Assembly (NCBI GenBank): GCA_029204225.1
Contig: CM055104.1
Coordinates: 26,071,785-26,135,784, forward strand
Length of the DNA stretch: 64,000 nt
Reading direction: 5' to 3'
Source of the DNA: Diphasiastrum complanatum
Taxonomy: Eukaryota > Streptophyta > Lycopodiopsida > Lycopodiales > Lycopodiaceae
The notes beneath the pieces are model-generated. The model saw only the letters and a list, made by a program, of their open reading frames with translations. It was not told where the DNA came from and did no database searches. Positions 35,628 to 46,928 of the stretch are shown one piece after another (position 1 is the stretch's first letter; each line of letters opens with the position of its first letter). Position numbers and translations under genes: made by a program.

Positions 35628-35867
35628 AGAAAAGATTGTTTTTTTTTTTGACAAACTAGCTTTTGAATAGGTTTTTTCAAATGTTTCTCCATCTACCATT
35701 TTTTGTGGTATATAAGGATCTTATCAAAACCCAAAGTTGATCTAGTTAGAAGAGAAAAGATTGTTTTTTTTTTTTTTTTGACAAACTAGCCCTTGAATAG
35801 GTTTTCTGAAATGTTTCTCCATCTACCATTTTTTGTGGTATATAAGGATCTTATCAAAACCCAAAGT
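35628..35867. repeat. Tandem duplication of a 125-bp unit
   Basis: Two near-identical units begin AGAAAAGATTGTTTTTTT and share GACAAACTAGC, CATCTACCATTTTTTGTGG and CTTATCAAAACCCAAAG, at 35628-35752 and 35753-35867. The second unit has a longer T run. Differences are few, so the duplication is fairly recent. Confidence 0.9.
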
Positions 35868-38800
35868 AGAGGTTCCTTAAATAAAAAAGAAAACAAGAAA
35901 TATGTAAATGATAGCTTTGGTAGGCCTATTGTAGAGTCACATCCAAATACTCTTATAATTCAAGACCCTTCATTCCACAACAACGTAAAAGAGCAAGACA
36001 CCAATGATAATGGACCTATACATTATGTTAATGTGAAATGGGAAACATATGCCTCACATGTGACATTGCCAATTGTACACAAGTCTTATCCTCAAGAATC
36101 TAATGGAGGACAAAAGATTAATCTATGATTCAATAAAAATACCAAGTTCCTTTCTTTGCTCTTATGAGGTCCCCAATGCTTAAACTTAAGCGTGAGCAAC
36201 TTGACAAAGAAGTGTGCTTGAACTTAGGTTTGAGCACATAGACTTGTACTAGAGAGGTATAAGAAAAAGAATTCATTCCAAAACCAAAAGATATATTCTT
36301 TATACTAATAAAAATGATATACCATCATATTGAGTACTCCATGCAGAGATCGATGATTGTCACACATTATACCTATCCCTTTAACAAAAAGTATGTGGAT
36401 TAACTGAGTGGTAAGCTTATGGTCATGGCAAAGGGCCTTCATCTTAAAATAACTACTTATCTGGAATTTAGTAGCTAGGGTGCATTTTTAGTTTGATACA
36501 TGCCACCTATCTGTTCTTTTAGTACCAAGTTTGAAAATAATTTATGAATATATTTCTATATCACATTGTCTATTCATTTATATCAAAGGCTAATATCCAC
36601 ATTCATCCATATTTTCTTTTCTATTTAACTCACAATTTTCTATGCATGTATGTAGGTAGAAATGTCAATGAATTTGATGTAAATATTTTGTAAATTTGGG
36701 AGCATCATGTAGCATATTACAACATTAATCACTAAGAAAGGATTCTACTTGTACAATAAGAGTTAAGGCATAAAAGAGCTAAAGCATAAAAATATAGTAA
36801 AAAGTACCTTCTACATTTGTTATGTATATGGCTTTTGCACTAATTTATTTAATCTACTTATCCAGTAAGCTTCCTCTTTACCTAAACAATAATTAGACAA
36901 ATCAACATTGGAAAAGCCTTGTTTTCAACTACCAAATATATGTAGTTGATCATAATTCTTTGTATTGCTATTATTCTTTACGGTCATATGACATTAAATA
37001 GGATACACACATTTTCCATAAGCATGTATGAGGTATGTTAACCTACCTAAACCAAAACTCTATTAATAAAACAATGTAGAACATTGAAGTATAATTCATC
37101 TATGTACCTTGGGTTATGTCGTATTAGTTGCATTCAATTTTCTTCTCGTGTTATTTTATTCACATGACAAACTCACTAGATATTGTAGGGAAAATTTAAT
37201 ATTCGCTCAGTGAATTATTGTTCATTGCATATCACAACCTTAACTTATTGTGAAATGAATATGAAAATGATGGCTTCCATTTTAGTTCCACCTCAAATTA
37301 ATTTATTAGTAAACAATTCTTACTAGGAAAAACTTGTACACACTACTTTGTAGGTAGTACAATTTCCGTACAACTACTTGCAAGTTATGCTATTAATGTC
37401 AAAATAATCCAGGACACTTTCCTACAAGTTAAGCTATTCAATTCAAAATAAATGAACTCTAGTAAGCTACTTGGTAGAACATTTGCTATTTGCACATTGT
37501 GGTCTAAGATTGTTATATTTTGACTTGGCATAGTATGTGCCCTTTGGATCCAAATCTCACAATGTGTTTATGGGTGATATAATTAACCCGTGCATATTTG
37601 TAAATAGTTTTGTTAATCATTGAATTCCAATGTTCGGCAAAGCCGACATAGTCCAAGAATGAAACCGGCATCTTTTCCCAAAAACTGGCATGGCAAAAAT
37701 TGTACTGGATTTTTTATGTCATAAATCTTAGGTTTTATAGGAAAAAACCGGCAAGTAAGAGATTGTCACTCAATAGAGGCCAAAGAACTTTTTCACATAT
37801 CGGTTTTTGAAGGGAAACCTCAAAAAGATTTCCCGAACACTGGTTGAATTCCCACAATAGTTTAAAAAAAAATTCAAACTCCAAAACATAATATCTATTG
37901 TTCATAGATTAATTAACATCAATTAATATAAACTTCCAAAAGTGAAAATTTTAATGCACTACCAACAAATGAGACTTATTTTTTTGTCTTGTATGTCAAA
38001 GTGTACCTGAGTGGAATCGTACTATAGATAGGAGGTATCAAGAAAAGATTTCATAGATAACTAGATGAGAAGTGAAAAGGATATAATTAGTGACACTTAT
38101 TTTGTTCAATGTTGAGGTTACAATAGAGATAGCACAATTGCCAAAATTTTTGCTCCAAAGGAGAGATTTTTACTAGTTTCCAAGACTCAAAGATGATTTT
38201 TTTTTTTTCAAAATCTATATCATTGAGTAAAATACTATGCCTAGAAAAAAGCTAAATCTCATATAAAAGCTCATTCTAAAGAATGTGTGGGGCTGACTCT
38301 TTCCATAAGTGCTCATGACATTCATGATACAAAAGATGTATTGTTTACTCTTTGATGTTGCATCTTGTAAAAAGTTTTGGGCCATTATGTTTGTACTTAG
38401 TTCTCATTGCCAAGGCTTGTTATATTATTCTTTGAGAAAAAAAGTATGATATTTGGTTGGTATTGTCTTCCTACATCATTTGAATCGCTCGCTCCACTTG
38501 CAAGGACAATCACCTTGTTGCCTCTTTCCATTGAATCATGAAAAAGTGTTGTTGACTTCTTTGATTTTCTCATAGATTCCTTCATAAGCTATTTGGCCCT
38601 ATTTGTTAGCTCGCTTGAATAGCCAGTTATTTTCATAATAAGTGTCTATAAAAATTTATCCTAGATCAGAGTATTTGAAGGCATAGTTCATGAAATTGGA
38701 TTTTTTTAACACTAGCCTTTGATAGTCCTACAAAGAAAACTTATTTCAATTCCTTACATACCCTCACTACTTTGAATCCACCTAGAAAATCATTTTCTAT

Positions 38801-39839
38801 CTACACTATGCAAAAACTTATTTTTACATAGAGGTTTCACATTAAGCAGGATTATTTTGGATTAGAAAAGGGGGGGGGGGGTGGGGGTCATTTTATGAAT
38901 CCAAATTTTTTCTCATGCAGTGTAAAAGTTTGGTGAGAAATTTGTAAACATTAGGGCCTCTTGGCTTGAAATCCTAACTCTACCCTTTTAGTGAACAAGA
39001 GTAGAATACTTCAACTATTAGAGACAAGAATGTGTTTGGTGAGAAGAGTTGGCCAAGAATGAGGAGTAGTGAGTGCTTTTGAATGGAAGGATTAAAGATG
39101 AGGTGGATGAATCCAAAAGTTTGAGACCTCCTAGTTTTATTAAGTGGAGCAAATATTCTAGCTTATTTGACTTGTACCATTGTTCCAAAGAAGGTTTTTG
39201 AACCATCGAGAGATAAGTTGGTAATAAGACGATGTAAGGAGCCAATTGAAAAGTGAGTGTGTGAGATTATGTCCTTCTAAAAGAAATGATTACTATGCAA
39301 GGACAACTATAACACATAGTATCTTTAGGGATCTATAGTGTGGTTAATAAGAGCTTGGCTCAAGAGTTTTATAACCTAGGTTTAAACTCTCATATGCAAA
39401 TGTTAGGATATCATATTCCCTTGAGGGGAGGGATGTTTGAAGGCCCTCATTGAGGCTTCATGATTGGATGAAATTTGAAGAACACCATTTGAGGTCACTA
39501 TTGCATGGAAAAAAGTTTGGAGGTTCAACTTTGAGAAAGTTCGAAGGTATACAAGAAAAAATATTGATATCCTCATAAGCAATGCATTTTAATTTTGCAG
39601 AAAATGCGGCAGCCCTGCCACGTGAACAGGAAGAAGATTGATGGTTTAGAAAACTCTACTAATGATCTTGATGATGAATTTTTAAGGGCGTTCTGTTTCT
39701 TTTTGGAAATATTGGCATCCTATCATCTTCAGTTTTCTTGAATTGGATGGCTTGTAGAGCTCCATCTATTCATTAATGTCAATCAACTATTGATACTTTG
39801 CTTTATATCTGGTGCTAAGGAAGCGGATGGTGCATTTGA
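35868..39839. other. AT-rich region without recognised genes
   Basis: No conserved domain is visible on either strand. One protein-like frame ends at 36128 and includes NDSFGRPIVESHPNTLIIQD, but it has no recognised family and no clear exon borders. A poly-G run lies at about 38872-38887. A tRNA-like B-box phrase (GGTTTAAACTCT) lies near 39391 without a convincing A box. Confidence 0.4.
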
Positions 39840-40045
39840 ACACGCGTCCGGGCGCGGATGAGCCAGGGGTGCGTCCGGGGGTCCATATGCGTCCGCTTTC
39901 TTCTTATAATAAATTTTTTAGTCTTATTTAGTCTAAAAAAAATAAAAAAAATAAAAAAGAAAGGGACACGTCCGACCTTGCATCCGAGGGTCGGACGCGT
40001 CCGGGTCCGGACGCCGAATGCAGATGCGGATTGCCCGCATCCGAC
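39840..40045. repeat. CGTCCG-rich repeat with AT-rich core
   Basis: GC-rich ends rich in GCGTCCG, GTCGGACG and GCGGATG surround an AT-rich centre of AAATAAAAAA type. The left end carries GCGGATG and the right end GCATCCG, which are inverted relative to each other. The structure resembles a small foldback/MITE element. There is no ORF. Confidence 0.45.
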
Positions 40046-40276
40046 CCGAACCCTCATGTCTGATTTGGTGTTTTTCTCAGATTTTCCTTGCTTTTCTTTT
40101 TTTTGGCTTTTAGACGAAATCATCATCCACACTCATTTTGATGAAACTTACAAAGTCTTGCAACTTCAAACATGATTTGCAAATGTATTATCTGGTGATG
40201 CTTTAAACCATGTTGGGATGTAGATTCTTCAGGCTTTTATTTTGTTTCTCATGTATGTCCAGAACTTCAACTAGAA

Positions 40277-40450
40277 ATGCTTAGATAGGATATGTATTAT
40301 GTACTAGTTAAATTGTAGAAAGATCTTCTACAATTCTTACTTTTGAGCTTGAGAAAATTAGAGATGCTGAGATAGGATATGTATAATGTATTAGTTAAGT
40401 TGTAGAAAGATCTTCCGCAATTCTTACTTCTGATCTTGAGAAAATTAGTT
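40277..40450. repeat. Tandem duplication of an 87-bp unit
   Basis: Units at 40277-40363 and 40364-40450 share ATAGGATATGTAT, TGTAGAAAGATCTTC and CAATTCTTACTT. The GTAGAAAGATCTTCTAC piece of unit 1 is nearly palindromic. Confidence 0.9.
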
Positions 40451-41009
40451 TGAGTTTTATTCTTAAAAGCCCAAACATGATTGCCCTTTGCCTTCTCTGA
40501 TGAATTGGAATCATCATGCGGTTGCTTGGAAGCATACATTAATACTTTTGGAAAAAAAGTGTCAAGTTACTACGATATAGGTCGGAACTTTCAAGGCTAG
40601 AAAAAATGTGCCTTGACTTAATAGATCTTGTAACGTTTTTCATTACATTATTGTAATTGCATAATTTTGTTAGAAACGATTTTATCGTTGTTTTTTGAAG
40701 AGACTATTTTCGAAGCACTATTCCTCCACTTTCAATGGATGTATAATGTTTAAAAGCTACAAGTAAGAATATTACTAAGTATTTGTTGTATTGAATCATC
40801 TTGTAAATTCCATAGTTTATTATAGGAATGAAAAGCTAAATTTGAAGTATGTAGCTTTGAATTTGTAGATATTCTTCTATCTTGCATATTTTTTTGCTAA
40901 TACATCACTATGTGCTAAAGTAGGAAACTCTTGCTAGTACATTTCCTAGATTTATTTTAGCACGTGGATGGTTCTTGGTACAAAGAAACGAATGAATTTT
41001 GGAGCATGG

Positions 41010-41165
41010 GTGTGTGAATCATTTGTGCAAGTCATTTCTGTGTTGTTTGAGTCATTCATGTTTGTGTGAGTCATTTTTGTGTTGTACGAGTCATTTTTGG
41101 AGTTGCACGAGTCATTTTTTTGAATTGTGCGAGTCGTTTTGAGGTGTGCAAGTCATTTTGGTCAA
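41010..41165. repeat. Degenerate minisatellite of GAGTCATTTT units
   Basis: Eight units of about 16-23 bases carry (G/C)A(A/G)TC(A/G)TTT preceded by GTGTG, GTGC or a similar phrase, for example TGAGTCATTTTTGTG and GCACGAGTCATTTTTTTG. TGAGTCA resembles the GCN4-type bZIP motif, but regular spacing points to tandem duplication first. Confidence 0.7.
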
Positions 41166-41512
41166 ATTCTGTGTCATTACCTCTACACTTCAAGGTTTGT
41201 TTATAAAGAGTACTTAGTCTTTAGGATTTGACTTAAAACTCTAGAGGATTAGCCTTACAATGTAGGTTGCAAGGGACATATAAGAAAAGTGCACTTGAGA
41301 TTGACAGTTTTATTAGATGATTACTCTTTAAACTTGATGGTATAAAATCATAGGAGGTTCTTAAATACATTTTGGATGTGGTAGATGAAGTGTGTCACAC
41401 TATATTGATGGGTAAAAGATATACTTATTCATGGAATTTTCCTCCTCTATTCTTAGCATTTGAAAATAGAGCTTATTTTAATAAGATCATAAGGGACTTG
41501 AAAACTTGAAGG

Positions 41513-42185
41513 TGATAAAAATGCAGCAAAATAATCCCATTTGATCCTAGAAATGATGGAGAAAGCACCTACTTAAGATCCAAACAAGATCTAGAAGCTA
41601 GATTACTAATCAATGCATTGATTCCTAGCTTATCTCGGCTTGAACTCCATGAATTAGCTCCAAAACTCTTCACACGTGTGAAAGTACCTGCTGCTGCCTG
41701 TGTACTATACCTGCAACTCCAAACTCATTCAATCATCACGGAAAACCATATGCCAATAGCATTCATCAATCAAATCATAGACTCAAACTAGTCAAGATGG
41801 AAAATCTCAATTTTGCTCATTATTGGATGGAAATCCCATCACATATTTATACATGTAGAGCTTGGATAGCATATTAGGGCTTCTATGTATTCATCATTAC
41901 CTAACCCTAACATCCAACAGAAAGATCCCCTTGATCCACCCTATTTAGGGTCAATGCTTCGAGATCCAAAAACAATGAAAAAAATGCCATTTTTAGCTCC
42001 TACTTTTTCTCTACCCTATCTATGCACTTTTTGGACATATTCCAAAGGTACCATATCAAAGCTAGGTTAATGATTTGACCTAGAATAAGGTATCCTATGA
42101 TTTTGGCACGTGTGACATCCCACAACATGGCCTCAAAGTCATTTACAAGTGGTAATTGTGCAAACTAGCTTGTGTAAATTTAACA
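41513..42185 (-). repeat. 3' LTR of a Copia element
   Basis: 673 bases from TGATAAAAATGC to AATTTAACA, placed directly after the CCTCCTC polypurine complement and the RNase H end of the minus-strand Copia element. A TATA box (TATAAAT on the minus strand, 41851-41845) lies inside. The segment near its end (minus strand, CTCCATCATTTCTAGGATC) matches the end of the LTR at 57173-57866, so both belong to one family. Confidence 0.8.
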
Positions 42186-44836
42186 CTCCTCCTCACAACT
42201 AGTTTGAAGATAACATAGACTTGCTTATCAACCCTAGGGCTGACCTTAACTTCACAAATGCAGCTCTTTGAAGTGGTTTAGTGAGGATATCAGCAATACA
42301 TTCACTACTTGCCACATGCTCCAAAGATATCTCCTTTGATTGCACCTTCTCTCTCACAAAATGATGAGAGATCTCGATGTGTTTTGACCTTTAATGGAAG
42401 ATTGGATTGGTTGCAAGGTGTTGGGCTGAAATGTTGTCATTGTAGAGAGTTGGAACAACATCTAAACTCATGACTTTCAGCTCCATAAGTATCCTTTTGA
42501 TCCATAACTCCTTTGTTGTAGTGGTGAGAGCTTTATACTCGATTGCAGTTGAAGAAAGTGAGATGGTTTCTTGTTTCTTTGACAACCAAGAAACTACTCC
42601 TCCACCAATGAATGTTGCATAGGCATTTGTGGACTTCCTATCCCTTTTGTCACCTGCAAAATCCAGAGAGCACATGTTTCACATACTTTCTCCTCTTTTT
42701 CCAAGGATCTTGGAAGTCCTAAGGCAAGCTCCTCCTTGCACATGACCTCCATGGACTTTGAGTTGATGTGACCAAGTCTTTTGTACCAAAGACTATGGTT
42801 GGATAGTTTGGCATCACAATATTAGCATCCACATAGGCTTTTAATTTGAATAGTCTTCCAAATCTTATGCCTCTAGCAATGGTCTTGCCATCCTTCTTGA
42901 TGTTACATGAATTTGTGGTGAACTCCACAATCAAACCATTGTCAAGCAATTGTCCTACACTAAGCAACTTCTTAGTGATACTAGTAATGTAAAGTACTCC
43001 ATCAATCTTGATCTTTCTTGAAGATCCCAAGCATAAAGGTATGGATCCTATGCCTTCTACCTTACAAGCATAATCATTTGCTGTAAAAACTGACTTGATA
43101 GGTTCATCATAGGTAGATAAGTTTGAGAAATACTCCTTACTTGTCATGTGGGAGCTAGCCCCACTATATATCCACCAAGGGTCTTCACCTCTCATGCTTG
43201 AAGATGAGAAAGTTGACATCATGAGTGAATATTCATGAGAGATCTCCTCTTCCTCTTGGCCTAGGTTTGCTTGACTTTGAGATTGTTTCTTCTTGAATCA
43301 CTCCGAGGCATAGTGCCCCATCTTGCCACAAAAGTAGCATTTGATCTTCACCTTTGACTTGATTCTTCTTGAATGCAGCACCCTTGCCTTTGGATTTGCT
43401 CTTGCTCTTGGTGAAAAGAGCCTTGTCATATACATCATTGAGGGAGAGCTTCTCTATCCTTGACTTGATGTGAGTTCTCCTACTCTCCTCGGCCATGAGG
43501 ACTCCTTGGAGATCTTCAAGTGAGGGCAACTTGCCCATAATTGCATAGCCTTGCACTAGGTTAGCAAAATCCACACTCAAACCATTCAAGATTAGTTGAA
43601 CAAGTTCACTTTCCTTAATGGAATCTCCTATGTAAGCAAGCTCCTTGTTTAAGTCTTTAACTCTCAACACATATGAATGTCCACTCTCTCCTTTAGCTTG
43701 AAAACATTGAAGGATTTGATTATTCAAGGATAGCAACCTTGAAGTATTCTTGGATTCATATATCTTTTGAAGAGTTTCCCATGCTTCTTGAGCCGAGGTG
43801 CAAGCACCTACCTCCTTAAGAAGCTCATTAGCTACATTCATTTTTATACAATGGAGAGCAACCTTGCACCTCCTTTTGTATTTTGTAGCTTCTTGAGGGT
43901 GAATGGGCTCATCCTCTTCACCACTCACTATATCCATTAGATCTTGTGAAATAAGAATTGATTCCATTCTGAGCTTCCAAATTGAATAATTAGAAGAATT
44001 CAATCTATCATGTGAATCCAAAAGATATGCATTCATTGAAGCCCTCTATCTTTAAACAAGATCTTGATCACAAGAATAGATACAAAATAGAAATGATTGA
44101 AAGACTAGCTATCCCACTACCTAGGGACTTGAGAAGGCTCAAAACTTGACCTCTCAATAAGATCCTACCTGATCTTAAGCTAAATCAAATCTATGAATGT
44201 CAACAAGAATGGAAACTAGCTTGAATTTGCATTAAAAATGGATCTAGAATTGCCTCCTCCTTGATCTCGACTTCACAAGGCTATAAGATTCACCTAACCT
44301 GAACCAAAAGGAATCATATGCACATAAATGCCCCCTCAAATCATTCCCAAGATCAGGTTGAATCATCATGCAATAATCAATCCATACTATCTCAAAAATC
44401 AAGCAAAATTTGAACACAATCTTGACTAGAATTGCATTCCTTGATGAGCACTTATCAAAGTCTTTGGGCTGACCCCAAAATTGGATTTCTAAGATCTCAA
44501 TAAGTCTAAGAATGACCTATTACAGTACCAAAGATAAGTATCAACCTTCCTTTTGATTGATTGAAAACTATTCCTTGTGATAGACTCCACAAATTGAGTA
44601 GCATCAATATGATGAAGGTGCAAAATACTTGCTATTTTGATCCAATTGATAAGAGATGACCACAACTTGGATTTTGAAGCTAAAATGCCAGTAAATAAAA
44701 AACCATTAGATCCCTCTTCACTCAAATTGATCAAGAAATGAAGGTACTACTCATAGATTATGTCTAGATAGCAATCAATGCTTGAATTGCATCAAAATCT
44801 ATGATTCTAGCATGAAGTGAAGCTCATTCCTTGGAA
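42186..44836 (-). mobile_element. Copia element with large internal deletion (gag, PR, RNase H)
   Basis: Minus strand: untranslated leader (44836-44040), gag from 44036 (NSSNYSIWKLRMESILIS; frameshift near 43350 before the zinc knuckle, where another frame reads CYFCGKMGH), protease and pre-integrase (43222-42719), then RNase H (42675-42391: [41 protein letters not shown]). At about 42680-42690 the integrase zinc finger (KVCETC) runs directly into RNase H, so the integrase core and RT are deleted. The protease motif reads IYSGASSHMT: the catalytic Asp of DSGA is Tyr (43168-43166), a single-base change. Non-autonomous and inactive. Confidence 0.9.
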
Positions 44837-44850
44837 TGGCTCTGATACCA
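44837..44850 (-). other. Copia primer-binding site (tRNA-Met type)
   Basis: On the minus strand it reads TGGTATCAGAGCCA, the usual Copia primer site complementary to initiator tRNA-Met. It is followed toward higher coordinates by the LTR end (GCATTTTTATCA on the minus strand). Confidence 0.85.
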
Positions 44851-45240
44851 TGATAAAAATGCATTTCACACATGCATAAAGGAGAACATCATGATAATTT
44901 CACACACATTGTATTAGCAAAATGAAAGAGATTACATTGAAGTAATGATTACGCTAATCTCTAGCAATGAGACTCCTGTTGATGGCCCCATTGGTCTCAA
45001 TATTATGTTTCATAATGATTATCCAAATCACTAACAATTATGCTCCTATTAGTTAAAATTTGATTTTAGCAAATTTGTTTCTAGCATGATCTTAGATTGG
45101 CATACATAGAAACACACTCAAAAAGCACTCTCCAAGATCCATGTAGCAAAACCGTATTTTTTAAACTACAACATTGTACATATAACTATTCTTGTGCTAA
45201 CCCATGCATGACCTAGATTGTCGTTGACAAGATGCATGCC
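44851..45240 (-). repeat. Putative 5' LTR (mismatched to the 3' LTR)
   Basis: Starts TGATAAAAATGCA, the same 13 bases as the 3' LTR at 41513, next to the primer site, so it is in the position of the 5' LTR. Beyond those bases I see no clear similarity to the 3' LTR. Either the LTR was replaced or interrupted, or the element is chimeric. The right limit is unknown. Confidence 0.4.
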
Positions 45241-45289
45241 CTGTCGACCGCCTCGTCATGAGGACAACTGGTCCTAGTCGAATTCTAAC

Positions 45290-45560
45290 TCTCTCCCTAA
45301 AAGTGGAATCCACTTTTCATTCAGTCATATACATAGCATCAAAGTTAACAAACTTTAAAATACAAATTTTTTTAATTTAAAGTTATTAAACTTTTCTCTA
45401 ATAAGTGGCTTTGTGAAAATGTCAACTACTTGCTCACTTGTACTATAATGAACATTTGATTGAGCGATAGTTGCTGCCCGTATGTCCTTTCGTTGCCCAC
45501 GAAACATATTTCTATGGATAAATTGCATCAGTGCTTCCCAAGGTTTGCGAGTCATGAGTC
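45290..45560 (-). mobile_element. Copia RNase H C-terminal fragment
   Basis: The minus-strand frame (45555-45355) ends NVHYSTSEQVVDIFTKPLIR, the canonical end of a Copia polyprotein (ADxFTKPL). It is a short orphan fragment, not in frame or obvious continuity with the neighbouring element. Confidence 0.8.
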
Positions 45561-45589
45561 ATATCCTGATTAGCTATTTCTTTTGATTA

Positions 45590-46340
45590 CTGACATCAAA
45601 ATGCAAAACTAACTACACCACCAAAAAGAGGATTTCAAGAGCCTTCCAACGAATACCATATTGTCATAGTTTTGCCAATGAACACGAAAGTTATAAGCTT
45701 TCCAAAAATGGGATATCTATTTGGAGAGCCCGTGTTCATTTTGAAGATGTCAAATGGCACTCTTGTGCCTCGAATAGATATTTCCATTTTTGGTAAGCTA
45801 TAATAACTTTTTTGTTTATTGGCAGAACTATGGCAATATGATATTCCTTGAAAAGCTCTTGAAGTCCCCTTTATGGTGGTGCAGTCGATTTTGAATTTTG
45901 ATATACTAATTAAAAATTATAGCTGACCAAAAATGGGATATCGTTTCAGCGCGACCAAAGTCATTTGCAAAGTGTCAAATGGCACTCAATCGATATCCCA
46001 TCTTTGTTAAGCTATAGCTTTTTGCTCGCTACCAGAACTATAACAATATGGTATTTCTTGGAAAGCTCTTGAAGTCCTCTTTATGATGGTGTAGTTAGTG
46101 TAATAACAACAAACTATGCTGACCAAAAATGCGGTATTGGTTCAACACGCATGTGTACATTTGCAACTGTGCAAATGTACTTGGATGCGATGAATTGATA
46201 TCCCATTTTTTTAACAGCTATAACTTTTTTCTTTCTTGGTAGAATATGGGATGCGTTGAAAAGCTCTTGACGTCCTCTTTCTCATGGTGTACTCAATTTC
46301 GAATTTTGATGTATTGACCAAAAGTTATAGCTAATTAGGA
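45590..46340. repeat. Array of about 250-bp GCTATAAC/AAAGCTCTTGA repeats, first copy inverted
   Basis: Three direct copies (about 45775-45900, 45990-46100, 46190-46300) share ATATCCCATTTTT, GCTATAACTTTTT, GAACTAT-GCAATATG, GAAAAGCTCTTGA and GTCCTCTTTATGATGGTG. A fourth copy at about 45600-45715 carries the same series in reverse complement, so the left part is a large inverted repeat. No ORF is supported. It behaves like a satellite-type or LTR-internal repeat. Confidence 0.75.
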
Positions 46341-46928
46341 TGGTGAATGGCAATATAGGTAACCAATATAGGTTAAACGACGGGCAGCACCAGAAATATG
46401 AACTGTTGTCGGATGTTCTTCTTTCTCCATGTAATCTCTCTCTAAAGTCAAACTTGCTTAAAGGGCCCTTTTTGTGCCCATATGTTTCCTAATGTGCTCC
46501 ATGCGTGTAGCCTATTTGTAGCAGCCCTTTGCCCTATTTGAATGCTCTTACTCAAGCTTATCAACTTATGGAAGGTTCTAGATCTCTTCCAAACCCTAGA
46601 TCTAAAATGACTAGATTCAATGCACATGAATAAGCCAATTACAATAGGTCTATATGTGACCTTATTAATATGCCTAAGTTGTCAAAAATACTAAATCCAC
46701 TATTCTTAGGCCTTTTTAACTTTATAAAGTCTATCTCTAAGATAAAAATGCATATTGGCCTCAAAATTGCCAAATAAACTCAACTTGACTAAGCTAAATT
46801 AGTTGACAATTTTTCTCCGTGGATCAAAAGCAACAACTTTCTACTTTTGAGCTCTTATGACTGGTGCAGTGATGTTGGTTGAACTGCTTGCCTTGCACCA
46901 GAGCAGTTGTAGCTGGTACTTTTGGCCT

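Noticed and set aside
38872-38887. Poly-G run as a G-quadruplex
   Set aside because: A single uninterrupted homopolymer with one T. It is common noise in such sequence and has no supporting context.
36390-39400. tRNA-like A-box (36397) and B-box (39391) phrases
   Set aside because: They are not paired at tRNA spacing with a partner box, and no cloverleaf can be formed.
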